The notes under the pieces were generated by a model, which was not told the origin of the DNA, did not search any database, and worked only from the letters and a program-made list of their open reading frames with translations. A program made the position numbers and the translations under genes. Below, piece by piece: positions 18,714 to 27,994 of a stretch of 64,000 nucleotides of DNA (the first letter of the stretch is position 1; every line of letters starts with the position of its first letter). Source of the stretch: Sulfurimonas xiamenensis. Its GTDB lineage: Bacteria > Campylobacterota > Campylobacteria > Campylobacterales > Sulfurimonadaceae. The DNA lies in assembly GCF_009258045.1 (NCBI RefSeq), contig NZ_CP041166.1, positions 744,001 through 808,000 on the forward strand, written 5' to 3'.

Positions 18714-20369
18714 ATGGCGTTCGATAACGAATCATTTGAAGAAGAAGAAAATTTTGCAGAGATGTTTGCTGCAAGTGAGAAGCAGCAAGAGACAAGTCGT
18801 ATTGTAGAAGGTGAAATTGTTGAAATCCAAGCGGATGAAAACAGAGCATTAGTAGGTGTGGGTGATAAACTAGAAGGTATTCTTAGTTTAGATGAAATCA
18901 GCGAAAATGGCGAATTAAAGTTTAATGTTGGTGATAAAATTAAAGTAATGGTAACGGGATACTATAATGAGCGTCCTAAAATATCATATAAAAAAGTTCT
19001 AGAGCAACAAAAAACTATTGATTTTATTGATGAACACAAAGAAAACTTCGAAGATTTGGTTATTGAAGGTGTAATTACAAAGAAAAACCGCGGCGGTTAT
19101 GTTGTAGAAGCAGATGATGTTTCATTTTTTATGCCTCGTTCACTTGCAGCTTTTAAAGATAGTGATGATGTCATTGGTCGTAAAATTAAAGCTCAAGTTG
19201 TTAAAATCGATGAAGATCAAAATTCTATTGTTGTATCTCGTCGTAAACTTTTCAATGATGAGCGTAAAAAGAAAAAAGAGATTATTGACAAGTTGATGGA
19301 AGAAGATACGGTTGTAGAAGGAACTATTAAAAAGATCACTAGCTATGGTATGTTTGTAGATGTAGGCGGCGTAGATGGTTTAGTTCATTATAATGAAATC
19401 AGCTATAAAGGTCCTGTTAATCCTTCAAAACTTTATAAAGAGGGTGATACAGTAACAGTTAAAGCTATATCTTATGATAAAGATAAAAGACATCTTTCAC
19501 TCTCTATCAAAGCAGTTCATCCAGATCCATGGGAAGAGGTTGAGAGTGAGCTAGACGAAGGTGATACTATTACTGTAACTGTTTCAAATGTTGAAGCATA
19601 CGGCGTATTTGTTGATCTAGGAAATGATATCGAAGGTTTCTTGCATATATCTGAAATCTCTTGGGATAAAAATGTTAAAAATCCTAATGATTATCTCAAA
19701 GTAGGTCAAGAGATTGATGTTGAAGTGATTGAAATCAATCCAAAGACACATAAACTTCGTGTTTCGTTAAAAAGATTATTACCAAAACCTTTTGATGAGT
19801 TTGTAAAAAACCATAAAGAAGGTGATATTGTGACAGGAACAGTTACATCACTAACAGATTTTGGTGCATTTGTTCGTATTGACGGTGTTGAAGGTCTTTT
19901 ACACAATCAAGATATCTCTTGGGATAAAAATGTTAAATGTAAAGATGTTTTAAAAACCGGTGATGAAGTTGAAGTAAAGATTGCAAAAATTAATCCTGAA
20001 GATCAAAAAATATCTTTAAACAGAAAAGCACTCTTAGAGAGTCCTATTGATGCATTTGCTAAAACACATAAGGTGAATAGTATTGTAACAGGGACAATTC
20101 GTGATATCAAAGATTTTGGTGTTTTTGTATCTTTAGAAGATGGTGTTGATGCACTTATTCGTGATGAAGATCTTTCTCCGCTAGAAAAGAGTGATTTAGA
20201 GATAGGTCAAGAAATAGAAGCTGCAATAGCAGTGATAGATACTCGTCGTGACCGTATTCGTTTGTCTGTTAAAAAGCTTGATTATATAAAAAACAAAGCG
20301 ATACTTGAAGAGATCAATGATGATGAATCACACTCTTTGGGTGATTTAATTAAAGATAAATTCAAATAA
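18714..20369 (+). CDS. rpsA: 30S ribosomal protein S1
   Basis: RNA-binding protein that brings mRNA to the 30S subunit. The 551 residues hold six tandem S1/OB-fold domains. Repeated signatures such as GMFVDVGGVDGLVH, GVFVDLGNDIEGFLHISEISW and GAFVRIDGVEGLLH mark the four central, best-conserved domains. The first and last domains are more divergent, as usual. An acidic N-terminal tail precedes domain 1. It has its own TATAAT promoter and ends before a hairpin terminator. Confidence 0.97.
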   Translation: MAFDNESFEEEENFAEMFAASEKQQETSRIVEGEIVEIQADENRALVGVGDKLEGILSLDEISENGELKFNVGDKIKVMVTGYYNERPKISYKKVLEQQKTIDFIDEHKENFEDLVIEGVITKKNRGGYVVEADDVSFFMPRSLAAFKDSDDVIGRKIKAQVVKIDEDQNSIVVSRRKLFNDERKKKKEIIDKLMEEDTVVEGTIKKITSYGMFVDVGGVDGLVHYNEISYKGPVNPSKLYKEGDTVTVKAISYDKDKRHLSLSIKAVHPDPWEEVESELDEGDTITVTVSNVEAYGVFVDLGNDIEGFLHISEISWDKNVKNPNDYLKVGQEIDVEVIEINPKTHKLRVSLKRLLPKPFDEFVKNHKEGDIVTGTVTSLTDFGAFVRIDGVEGLLHNQDISWDKNVKCKDVLKTGDEVEVKIAKINPEDQKISLNRKALLESPIDAFAKTHKVNSIVTGTIRDIKDFGVFVSLEDGVDALIRDEDLSPLEKSDLEIGQEIEAAIAVIDTRRDRIRLSVKKLDYIKNKAILEEINDDESHSLGDLIKDKFK

Positions 20370-20388
20370 ATCAGATAGAAAATTTTAG

Positions 20389-20440
20389 AACAGTTTACAC
20401 TCTCATTATAAGGGTGGGAGTGGCTGTTTCTGTTTTTCTT
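20389..20440 (+). terminator. rpsA terminator
   Basis: CACTCTC (20398-20404) pairs with GGGAGTG (20416-20422), with one G-T pair. The stem is extended across a small bulge by AACAG (20389-20393) and CTGTT (20424-20428). A T-rich tract with TTTCTGTTTTTCTT follows, as expected for an intrinsic terminator. Confidence 0.6.
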
Positions 20441-20445
20441 ATTTT

Positions 20446-20478
20446 AATTAACTTAAATATTTTTTGTTTAAGTTGATT
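20446..20478. repeat. AT-rich inverted repeat in the serA leader
   Basis: AATTAACTTAAA (20446-20457) pairs with TTTAAGTTGATT (20467-20478), 12 pairs with one G-T, around a nine-base loop. It lies 170 bases before serA and just after the rpsA terminator. It could be a second terminator arm or a leader structure. The remaining leader to 20646 shows no recognised riboswitch. Confidence 0.4.
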
Positions 20479-20646
20479 TGAATGAGAAAAGAGCAGATTA
20501 AACCATATAAAAATTATTTGCACCGTTGCTAAAAATGGTTCAAAATTGCTAATTTACTCAAAAATAGAGATAAATTAAACTCTCATTTAAATGTTAAAAA
20601 ATTACCAAATTTCAGCCAATATCAGGCTATATCAAGAGGATTAACA

Positions 20647-22236
20647 ATGCAAAAACATACTATAGTTGTTTGTGATCATATTCATGAAGCTGGTTTAGAG
20701 ATGCTCCGTAATGATGAAAGTATAAATTTCATAATGGCGGCTGATGAAGATAAAGTTAAATTATTAGATATTATTGAAGATGCTGATGTAGCAATAACAA
20801 GAAGTTCAACTGATGTTGATGAAAAATTTATTGCACATGCTAAAAAAATGAAAGCAATTGTCCGCGCCGGCGTCGGTGTTGATAATGTAGATATTCCTGG
20901 ATGTTCAAAAGAGGGAATTATTGTAATGAATGTTCCTACTGCAAACACTATTGCCGCTGTTGAACTTACTATGACGCACATGCTCTCTTGTATGAGAATG
21001 TTTCCATATTCACATAATCATCTAAAGCAAGATAGAGTATGGAAAAGAGAAAAATGGTATGGATATGAGCTAAAAGGTAAAAAGCTCGGCGTAATAGGTT
21101 TTGGTAATATAGGAAGTCGTGTAGCAAAAAGAGCACAAGCTTTTGAGATGGAAATTATTGCGTATGACCCATATATCAATCCATCAAAAGTTACAGACCT
21201 TAATATGACTTATACTAAGGATTTCAAAGATATCTTAGCATGTGATATTATTACTATCCATACGCCTAAAAACAAAGAAACTACGAATATGATAAGCAGT
21301 GCAGAGATTGCTAAAATGAAAGACGGTGTCGTTTTGATAAATTGTGCCAGAGGCGGCCTTTATAATGAAGAAGCACTTTATGCCGGTTTAAAAAGCGGTA
21401 AGATTCGTTTTGCAGGTATTGATGTATTTATGAAGGAGCCTGCAACGAGTCATCCTCTTCTTGAACTTGACAATATTACGGTTTCTCCTCATTTAGGTGC
21501 AAATACATATGAGTCTCAATACAATATCGGAACTCAAGCTGCTGCAAATGCTATTGCTGCAGCAAAAGGTATATCATATGCGCATGCTATGAATTTACCG
21601 ATTGATGAGAGCAAAATTCCTTCATTTGTAAAGCCGTTTTTAGAGATGGGTCAAAAAATAGGTTTTTTAGAATCTCAGCTTAATAAATCTCAAATTGTTT
21701 CAATCAAAGTAAGCGGGCAGGGTGAAATCGGTAAATATATAGATTCTCTTGCTACTTTTGTTGCTGTCGGTGCTATGAGTCAGATTAGTGATGATACGAT
21801 TAATTATGTAAATGCTGATTATATTGCACAGGAGAAGGGCATAAAGATAGAATCAGAAGCACTTCAAGATTCAACTGTTTATAAAAATTTAATTACTATA
21901 AAATTAACTACTGCAGAAGGCGGAACAACAACAATCGGTGCGACAATTTTTGATGATAATATTTTCAGAATTGTTTCAATTGACGGTTTTGATATAGAAG
22001 TGGCATTAAAAGGCGATATGATAATCCTTAAAAATAAAGATGTTCCCGGAGTAATAGGAAACATTGGCTCAACTTTAGCAAAACATAGTGTAAATATCGC
22101 TGACTTCTCGCTTGCAAGAAATGAGAAAAAAGAGGCTTTAGCTGTTATTTTAGTTGATAATATTATAAATGATGTTACGCTAAATGAGCTACTAGAGATT
22201 GAAGCTTGTATAAGTGTTCAATACGCTAGATTATAG
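20647..22236 (+). CDS. serA: D-3-phosphoglycerate dehydrogenase
   Basis: Oxidises 3-phosphoglycerate with NAD as the entry to serine synthesis. The 529-residue protein is the long form. An N-terminal substrate domain is interrupted by the NAD domain (GVIGFGNIGSRVAKRA near residue 150). The catalytic set is visible as NCARGG, the DVF-x-KEP stretch and the SPHLGANT histidine loop. An allosteric substrate-binding domain (about 330-450) and a C-terminal ACT domain (from about 455) follow, so serine feedback is plausible. AAGAGGA precedes the ATG. It is separated from rpsA by 277 bases. Confidence 0.96.
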   Translation: MQKHTIVVCDHIHEAGLEMLRNDESINFIMAADEDKVKLLDIIEDADVAITRSSTDVDEKFIAHAKKMKAIVRAGVGVDNVDIPGCSKEGIIVMNVPTANTIAAVELTMTHMLSCMRMFPYSHNHLKQDRVWKREKWYGYELKGKKLGVIGFGNIGSRVAKRAQAFEMEIIAYDPYINPSKVTDLNMTYTKDFKDILACDIITIHTPKNKETTNMISSAEIAKMKDGVVLINCARGGLYNEEALYAGLKSGKIRFAGIDVFMKEPATSHPLLELDNITVSPHLGANTYESQYNIGTQAAANAIAAAKGISYAHAMNLPIDESKIPSFVKPFLEMGQKIGFLESQLNKSQIVSIKVSGQGEIGKYIDSLATFVAVGAMSQISDDTINYVNADYIAQEKGIKIESEALQDSTVYKNLITIKLTTAEGGTTTIGATIFDDNIFRIVSIDGFDIEVALKGDMIILKNKDVPGVIGNIGSTLAKHSVNIADFSLARNEKKEALAVILVDNIINDVTLNELLEIEACISVQYARL

Positions 22237-22268
22237 ATCTATATAAACAAATATTTTTCTTCTTATTG

Positions 22269-22340
22269 TTCTGGGCTTGCCCCAGAAATTTCACTAAATC
22301 TTTTTATTTTTTTTCAGGTTTACATACCCATTCGGGTATG
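22269..22340. terminator. Paired hairpins between convergent serA and the efflux operon
   Basis: TTCTGGG (22269-22275) and CCCAGAA (22281-22287) form a seven-pair stem with a five-base loop. A T-rich tract downstream on the plus strand makes it a likely serA terminator. A second perfect stem, CATACCC (22323-22329) with GGGTATG (22334-22340), lies ten bases beyond the end of the minus-strand pump gene and may end that transcript. Confidence 0.6.
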
Positions 22341-22350
22341 CCCTAAAATT

Positions 22351-24033
22351 TTAATCTAAATTAAAATGTCTCTTTAAATCTGCTTTATATAAAAGTATCG
22401 GAACAACCATAAGCGACGCAATAACTGCTGCGACGGTACCAAATATAAGAGCAACGCCAAGACCGCCAAATACTGCATCCCCTGCTAAAAGCGTTGAAGC
22501 AAGTATAATTGCTGCTGCTGTTAAAAATATCGGTTTTGCACGAGTTGCCGTTGCATAAGCGATCGCCTCTGCTTTATCCATCTTGCGCTCTTTCATAAGT
22601 GAAGCTGTAAAATCAATTAAGAGAAGAGAGTTTCTTGAACTTATGCCGATTAAAGCAATAAAACCGATAAGAGAAGTTGCAGTTAAGAAAAATGTGTCTG
22701 CAGTAAAAAGATCCATAATCCAGTGTCCTATAATAACGCCTATAATTGATAAAAATGAACCTAAAAGAATAATTCCGCTAAGAGCATAGCTTTTATAGTA
22801 AATTACCATAAGCAAAAATATAAGCACTAGAGCAGCTATAAATGCAGCACCAAGTTCAACGAAAGTGTCAAGTGTTACTTCCATCTCTCCGTCCCAAATT
22901 AGTTTATATATTTTTTTGCTATTTTTATCAGTAAGTTTAAGATTAAATAGACCAATTTTTTCAATATTATATTTATCGCTAAATGTATTTAAGATAGTAT
23001 CTCTTGCTTCAATTAATGGATAAACTTGTGAAACCATATCAGTTTCAGCGATAACATTTGTCATTTGATGAAGGTTTTTACTCATTATCATTGGATTGGA
23101 TTTTTTAGGCACAATTGTTACTAACTCGGTAATTGGTGTCATCATGCCTTTTTTATTCATAAGTTTTAAAGATGATAGTTTTGCTTTAATCGCATTTATA
23201 TCTTTTTTGGAAAATTTTTTAGACTCTTTGCTAAGAGAGAGATAGATAGGAATCTGATCATTAACAATGTCTGAGTTTTTAACCGCAATCTGCATACCTT
23301 CAAATGCCAAATAGAGAATGTCATTGAGTTGTTTTACATTTACGCCTGAGAGTGCAACTTTAGTGCTGTCTACTTCAACTTCAAATGTATCATAAATTTC
23401 ATCCTGCATAATCTCCACATCAACAAGGCCTTCTGTGCTTTTAAAGACACCTTCAACTCTGTTGGATAATTCTCTAATACCATTTGCATCATTTCCATAT
23501 ATTTCTGCAACTATCGCTGCCATTACTGGAGGTCCGGCAGGCGGTTCTACAAATGAGATTGTTGTTTTGTCATAGATTGAGGCACAACTCTTTTGAATAT
23601 CGGGTCTCATTCTTTGTACCATTAAGTATGACGGCTCATCTCTATTATGTTTTTTTGAAAGATTTACAACAATTTCAGCTACATTTTCAGAGTTTTTAAA
23701 ATGAGAGCCTTTAATTAGTCCTGCAAAATCCAGAGGAGCTCCCATGCCTAAAAAAACTTCAAAATCTTGAACCTCTTTCTCTTTTTTAATAAAATCAGCC
23801 ACACATTCTGTTACTTCTTTGGTTTGCTGAATTGAGCTTCCTTCAGCCAGAGTTGTATATATTGTAAATGTATCATTGTTTTTTCCAGGAAGCATTTTTG
23901 CTAAAACTATTTTTGTCGGTGCAATCATAAGTACCGATAAAATAAAAGCCATAAGTGTTGCAAAAAGAATTAACTTCCTTTTTGTCGGACTTTGGATACC
24001 GTTAAATACAGCATTTTGAAATTTTTTAAACAT
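22351..24033 (-). CDS. RND efflux pump, C-terminal half (separate gene)
   Basis: A 560-residue protein equal to the second half of an AcrB-like inner-membrane pump. It has a cytoplasmic leader and TM7 (near residues 20-42), the large periplasmic PC1/PC2 porter region with a KMLPGKN start, then five helices TM8-TM12 from about 390 on. SSRNSLLLIDF matches the TM10 region, with arginine where AcrB has Lys940. It starts by an eight-base overlap with the N-terminal half, behind GAGGAAAA, so translation is coupled. The family normally has both halves in one chain of about 1030-1050 residues. A +1 change in an A7 run at the junction would fuse them, so a recent frameshift remains possible. Confidence 0.85.
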   Translation of the reverse strand: MFKKFQNAVFNGIQSPTKRKLILFATLMAFILSVLMIAPTKIVLAKMLPGKNNDTFTIYTTLAEGSSIQQTKEVTECVADFIKKEKEVQDFEVFLGMGAPLDFAGLIKGSHFKNSENVAEIVVNLSKKHNRDEPSYLMVQRMRPDIQKSCASIYDKTTISFVEPPAGPPVMAAIVAEIYGNDANGIRELSNRVEGVFKSTEGLVDVEIMQDEIYDTFEVEVDSTKVALSGVNVKQLNDILYLAFEGMQIAVKNSDIVNDQIPIYLSLSKESKKFSKKDINAIKAKLSSLKLMNKKGMMTPITELVTIVPKKSNPMIMSKNLHQMTNVIAETDMVSQVYPLIEARDTILNTFSDKYNIEKIGLFNLKLTDKNSKKIYKLIWDGEMEVTLDTFVELGAAFIAALVLIFLLMVIYYKSYALSGIILLGSFLSIIGVIIGHWIMDLFTADTFFLTATSLIGFIALIGISSRNSLLLIDFTASLMKERKMDKAEAIAYATATRAKPIFLTAAAIILASTLLAGDAVFGGLGVALIFGTVAAVIASLMVVPILLYKADLKRHFNLD

Positions 24034-25615
24034 TATTTTTTTCCTCGCCGTGATAATCTGGTTTTTTTAGCATTCTTGCTGCTAAGTAAGGTGTGAAAAT
24101 ATAAGCAACAAATAAAGACGCAATAAGCGCTACAGGAACATTGGCCGGAATTGGCTTCATGAACTGTCCCATCATCTGCCCGACAAACGCCATAGGTATC
24201 ATGGTCATAATAATTGCCAGTGTTGCTATATTTGTAGGCGGACCTATCTCATCTGTTGCTTTAACCATAATATCATCCACACTTTCATGTGCAGACTCTT
24301 TTGAGTGAAAATGTCTGTGAATATTTTCTATAACAATAATTGCAGCATCAACTAAAAGTCCGAGTGAGAGTAAGAATGCAAAAAGAGTGATACGATTTAT
24401 ACTCTGTCCGGTTATATAAGCGATAAAAAGTGTGATAGCAAGAATTGCCGGAACAGTAAATGTAACAATAAGAGATTCTCTCCATCCAAGTACTAAAACA
24501 AGCAAAATGGCAATAATAACAATAGATAAAAGAAGATGATATACCAGTTCATTAACAGCCTCATTAGCTCTTTCACCGTCATTTCTTGTAATAGCATAAT
24601 TGATTCCGTTTTCTCGTAAAAGCTCTTTATATGTTTCTAACTCTTTTTTAACGGTATCTGCTATAACAACTGCATTTGTGCCTTGAAGTTTTGATACTGT
24701 AAGTGTTACTTGATTTTGTAGAGGTGAAAATTCTCCGTTTTCATCTTTTTTGCTAATTGTCGCCGATTTGAAATTTTGTATATCATATGAGTCTGTAACT
24801 TTTGCAATCTGTTTTAAGTAAATCGGTGAGCCCATATATTGGGCAATAATTATATTGCCTATATCTTCAGCGTTTTCTATGGCATTTTTAACACCAAGCA
24901 TAATAATCTCATTATCTTTGGTTCTGTTTTTTATAGCCGGAACACTGTATGAAAGAGACTCTACGCCTTGAACGATTTGTCCCATGGAAATATTATATCC
25001 GGAGAGTTTATTAAGATCTACTTCAATATTAAATTGATGTTTGTTGCCGCCTTTTAATTCTGTTACCGCAACATTTTCAAGACCGTTTATATGGTGCTGT
25101 ATTCTTTTTACTTTATCATAGAGTTCTGTTTTGCTCATATTTTTATCATGAGAGTAAAATGCAACTGAAAGAACAGGTATATCTACATCAATGTCTAACG
25201 GCTTGATTATAGGATTCATTGCCCCTTTTGGAAATATATCCGAGTTTTGCATTATTTTGTCATAGATTTTAAGATTTGAATCTTCTTTTTCTTCTCCGAT
25301 ATAAAATGCAGCATTGACAATCCCGACATTGTCCATAGCCATTGAAGTTATATTTTCTACACCCTTTACCTCTTTTAGTTTTCTCTCAAGAGGCTTAACT
25401 ATTACTTTTTGAACCTCTGCCGCGCTTGCACCTGGAAGTGCAACAATAACAGTTGATCCGCTTACTACCATTTGAGGATTCTCTTCTCGTGGCATAATGT
25501 TAAGAGCTAAATACCCGATAGCAAGCAAAAAGAAACCAAGAACTATAGTAAGAGGATTTCGTATAAATCCAGATGCTAATTTTCCTGCAATATCTGTTGG
25601 TTTATAAATATTCAT
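24026..25615 (-). CDS. RND efflux pump, N-terminal half (separate gene)
   Basis: A 529-residue protein equal to the first half of an RND pump. TM1 (about 20-40) is followed by a long periplasmic PN1/PN2 region. TM2-TM6 follow, including the proton-relay helix LVDAAIIVIEN, which keeps the first of the usual two aspartates and has alanine for the second. It stops just after TM6 in the cytoplasmic linker, a natural domain boundary. Gene order adaptor, N-half, C-half follows the transcription direction. With the partner it would form a complete 12-helix protomer. The substrate is unknown; the AcrB-like type and TolC partner suggest organic compounds rather than metals. Confidence 0.85.
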   Translation of the reverse strand: MNIYKPTDIAGKLASGFIRNPLTIVLGFFLLAIGYLALNIMPREENPQMVVSGSTVIVALPGASAAEVQKVIVKPLERKLKEVKGVENITSMAMDNVGIVNAAFYIGEEKEDSNLKIYDKIMQNSDIFPKGAMNPIIKPLDIDVDIPVLSVAFYSHDKNMSKTELYDKVKRIQHHINGLENVAVTELKGGNKHQFNIEVDLNKLSGYNISMGQIVQGVESLSYSVPAIKNRTKDNEIIMLGVKNAIENAEDIGNIIIAQYMGSPIYLKQIAKVTDSYDIQNFKSATISKKDENGEFSPLQNQVTLTVSKLQGTNAVVIADTVKKELETYKELLRENGINYAITRNDGERANEAVNELVYHLLLSIVIIAILLVLVLGWRESLIVTFTVPAILAITLFIAYITGQSINRITLFAFLLSLGLLVDAAIIVIENIHRHFHSKESAHESVDDIMVKATDEIGPPTNIATLAIIMTMIPMAFVGQMMGQFMKPIPANVPVALIASLFVAYIFTPYLAARMLKKPDYHGEEKNNV

Positions 25616-25625
25616 TTTTAAAACC

Positions 25626-26414
25626 TTAATCTATAGTTACAGTAGCATACATACCTGGATATATGGACTCGTATACATTTTTAAATGAAATTTTTATTTT
25701 AAATGAGTGCGTCATAGGATTTGAGCTTGGTATGATTGCACTAATTATTCCATCAGTTTTAATATTTTGTGATGGAATATTAATTTCTACTTTTTTATCA
25801 TACTGGATGCGATCTAGATTGTCTTCGGAGATCTCTGCAGATATTTTAAGATCAGATAGATCAGAGAGCACAAGTGCCGGCATTCCAGGCATTGCCATCT
25901 CACCTACATTTATATTTTTGCTTACAATTACGCCGTCATTTGGAGCTTTAATGTTTAAATATCGGTATTGATTCTTTACCTCTTCTAACTGAGTTTTTGC
26001 TTGAGCAACCTGTTTCTTTGCTATATCTATCATATTTGCAAGATTTTGTTCAGCTAGCATAAGGTTTTCAACTTCAAACTTTGAAACCATATCTTTTTCA
26101 AGTAATCTTTTATGTCTTTCAAGATTTAGTTTTACATTGGTATATTGGTTTTGATACATTTGAAGCGATAGTTCTGCTTGAGATATAGCCAGTTTTACCT
26201 GAGTAAGTGCAGAGTCTATCTCTTTGGAATCAATGGTATAAAGAAGCTGACCTTTTTTTACAAAATCACCTTCTGAAACTTTTACATCTGTTACAAAGCC
26301 CATAAAACGGCTTGTAATCATCTTTCTATTATCACTTATTACTGTGCCTGAGAGGGTTATGCTTTCTGCTATCAGTGAGGCTGCCAGAGCCAAAAGTAGT
26401 ATAATTTTTTTCAT
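25626..26414 (-). CDS. RND periplasmic adaptor (membrane fusion protein)
   Basis: A 262-residue exported adaptor linking pump and outer-membrane channel. A signal peptide (1-16) leads into a barrel-sandwich lipoyl half-motif (VSEGDFVKKGQLLYTID), a long alpha-helical hairpin (about 66-140), the second lipoyl half (IKAPNDGVIVSKNINVGE) and a beta-barrel domain. It is short; the C-terminal membrane-proximal domain of many adaptors is reduced. Its ATG shares a base with the stop of the TolC-like gene (TAATG on the minus strand) and the pump gene follows after ten bases. Confidence 0.93.
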   Translation of the reverse strand: MKKIILLLALAASLIAESITLSGTVISDNRKMITSRFMGFVTDVKVSEGDFVKKGQLLYTIDSKEIDSALTQVKLAISQAELSLQMYQNQYTNVKLNLERHKRLLEKDMVSKFEVENLMLAEQNLANMIDIAKKQVAQAKTQLEEVKNQYRYLNIKAPNDGVIVSKNINVGEMAMPGMPALVLSDLSDLKISAEISEDNLDRIQYDKKVEINIPSQNIKTDGIISAIIPSSNPMTHSFKIKISFKNVYESIYPGMYATVTID

Positions 26415-27805
26415 TATTTTTCTCCATTTGCTAATTTTTCAAGTGCGAAAATTCTTTTGTTTCGTTTATTTATTGTTTCTTGCAGTTGCAATATTTTTTG
26501 AATCTGTTCGGATTGTTTAATTATTACATCACTCATAGAAACTAGTTTTTCTTTGTATCTTGCTTCATAGTTTTTGTAAATTTCATCAGCTAAAAGCAAC
26601 TCTTTTCTTAGTGATTCTATATCTTTTTCATAACTTTTTATCTCAGTTCTTATTTCATCAATTTTAAGGGCGATACCATTGTTTGCAAGAGCTACCTGTG
26701 TTTTGGTCTTTAGATATTCAAGTCTTGATTTCTCAACATTTGCGCTGTCTGCTCCACCGTTAAATATATTCCATGTAAGTCTTGCGCCAATTGTGTATGA
26801 CTTATGATCGTCAGCATCGCCTAAAAATGTATTATCGGCAGTTGCAATTTCTGCAAAAGCTCCAACCATTGGATAATAAGATGATTCTGAAACATCAACC
26901 ATTCTTTTTTGAATAGCAAGTCCGGTATTTGCTTTTTGAATATCTAAATTGTTATTTATAATATCGCTGTTTGAGATAGAGGGCATATGCATCTCAAATG
27001 ATGGTGTTTGAATCGATGTCACTTTTTGATTGAGTAAAAAACTTATATAGTGATATAGAAGCTCTTTATTTGCATTCATCTGTGATATAAGTCTCTCAAC
27101 ATTTCCTTTTTTTGCTTTAACTTCAAGCAGATCAACTTTTTTAGCATAACCGACATCGATCATCTCTTTTGTCATGTCCTCTAATGTCTCAATATTTTTT
27201 AAAATTACACTTAAGTTTGCGATAGAGTCTTCAAGAAGCGCCATATCATAGAAACTTTTTCTTGTTTCATAAATTTTTTCATTAATAACCTGTGATTTTT
27301 CAAGTTTTTTAAGTTTTGTAACAGAGTTCATAATATCTTCATAACTTGATATTTTAAAACCGGTAAATAGAGGCACTTCATATTTTAGTTTGCTTTGGAA
27401 GTAGTTTCTTGCTTCGGGATTGTTTAAGTTTTCCGGCGGATCGGTATAGAGTCTAGAACATGCAGCCATATCACCACCTTGACATGCCGCCGAGTTAGAC
27501 ATGAACTCGTCTGCCCCAAAATCCCCAAAATCCGCTTCTCTTGAAGAGAGTTTAAACCCAAAAACATTTCCAGCGTCATCGCTTCTGGCAAAATCCTGGA
27601 TAAAATCCAATTTTCCGTAATGACTTGCCGAAGTGGCTTTTGCATCCTGCAAAGCAGCTTCTATTTCAAATTGAGCACTTTTTATCTCTAAGTTTTGTGA
27701 TTTTAAAATCTCTATTGCTTCATCTAAATTTATAGATTCCGAAGCATTTAGTAAAGATATATTAAAATAAAAACTTATAAATATAAAAGCAAATATATTT
27801 TTCAT
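26414..27805 (-). CDS. TolC-family outer-membrane efflux channel
   Basis: A 463-residue exported protein with a signal peptide (1-22, ending NAS) and two tandem repeats of long coiled-coil helices and short strands typical of TolC. The first gene of the operon, it would form the trimeric exit duct. A segment around residues 92-130 in the first repeat carries a cysteine pair (Cys108, Cys116) in a Gly/Ala/Asp-rich loop, probably an extracellular disulfide. I chose ATG 27805, which follows AAGGA at good spacing, over an in-frame TTG at 27823. Confidence 0.9.
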   Translation of the reverse strand: MKNIFAFIFISFYFNISLLNASESINLDEAIEILKSQNLEIKSAQFEIEAALQDAKATSASHYGKLDFIQDFARSDDAGNVFGFKLSSREADFGDFGADEFMSNSAACQGGDMAACSRLYTDPPENLNNPEARNYFQSKLKYEVPLFTGFKISSYEDIMNSVTKLKKLEKSQVINEKIYETRKSFYDMALLEDSIANLSVILKNIETLEDMTKEMIDVGYAKKVDLLEVKAKKGNVERLISQMNANKELLYHYISFLLNQKVTSIQTPSFEMHMPSISNSDIINNNLDIQKANTGLAIQKRMVDVSESSYYPMVGAFAEIATADNTFLGDADDHKSYTIGARLTWNIFNGGADSANVEKSRLEYLKTKTQVALANNGIALKIDEIRTEIKSYEKDIESLRKELLLADEIYKNYEARYKEKLVSMSDVIIKQSEQIQKILQLQETINKRNKRIFALEKLANGEK

Positions 27806-27828
27806 AATTATCCTTATGTACAATATTA

Positions 27829-27871
27829 TATTAATTTCTTATTTATAGTTAATGAAATTAATACGCGTATT
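27829..27871. promoter_or_regulatory. Overlapping dyad-symmetric sites upstream of the efflux operon (candidate operators)
   Basis: TATTAATTTC (27829-27838) and GAAATTAATA (27854-27863) are a perfect ten-base inverted repeat with a 15-base spacer. Overlapping its right arm, AATACGCGTATT (27860-27871) is a perfect 12-base palindrome. They lie 24-66 bases upstream of the TolC-like start, where a repressor of a divergently arranged or distant regulator gene could bind. No TetR- or MarR-like gene is in the immediate neighbourhood. Confidence 0.45.
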
Positions 27872-27994
27872 TTACTTGTTTTTAGAGTAAAAGTAAATGC
27901 AGATAATAAGCGAATTGAGCTTTTTTTATCTAATAAATCTAATGCTAAAGCATTATTTGTTAAAATACTATGTTTTAACAAAAAGGTAAAAAAA

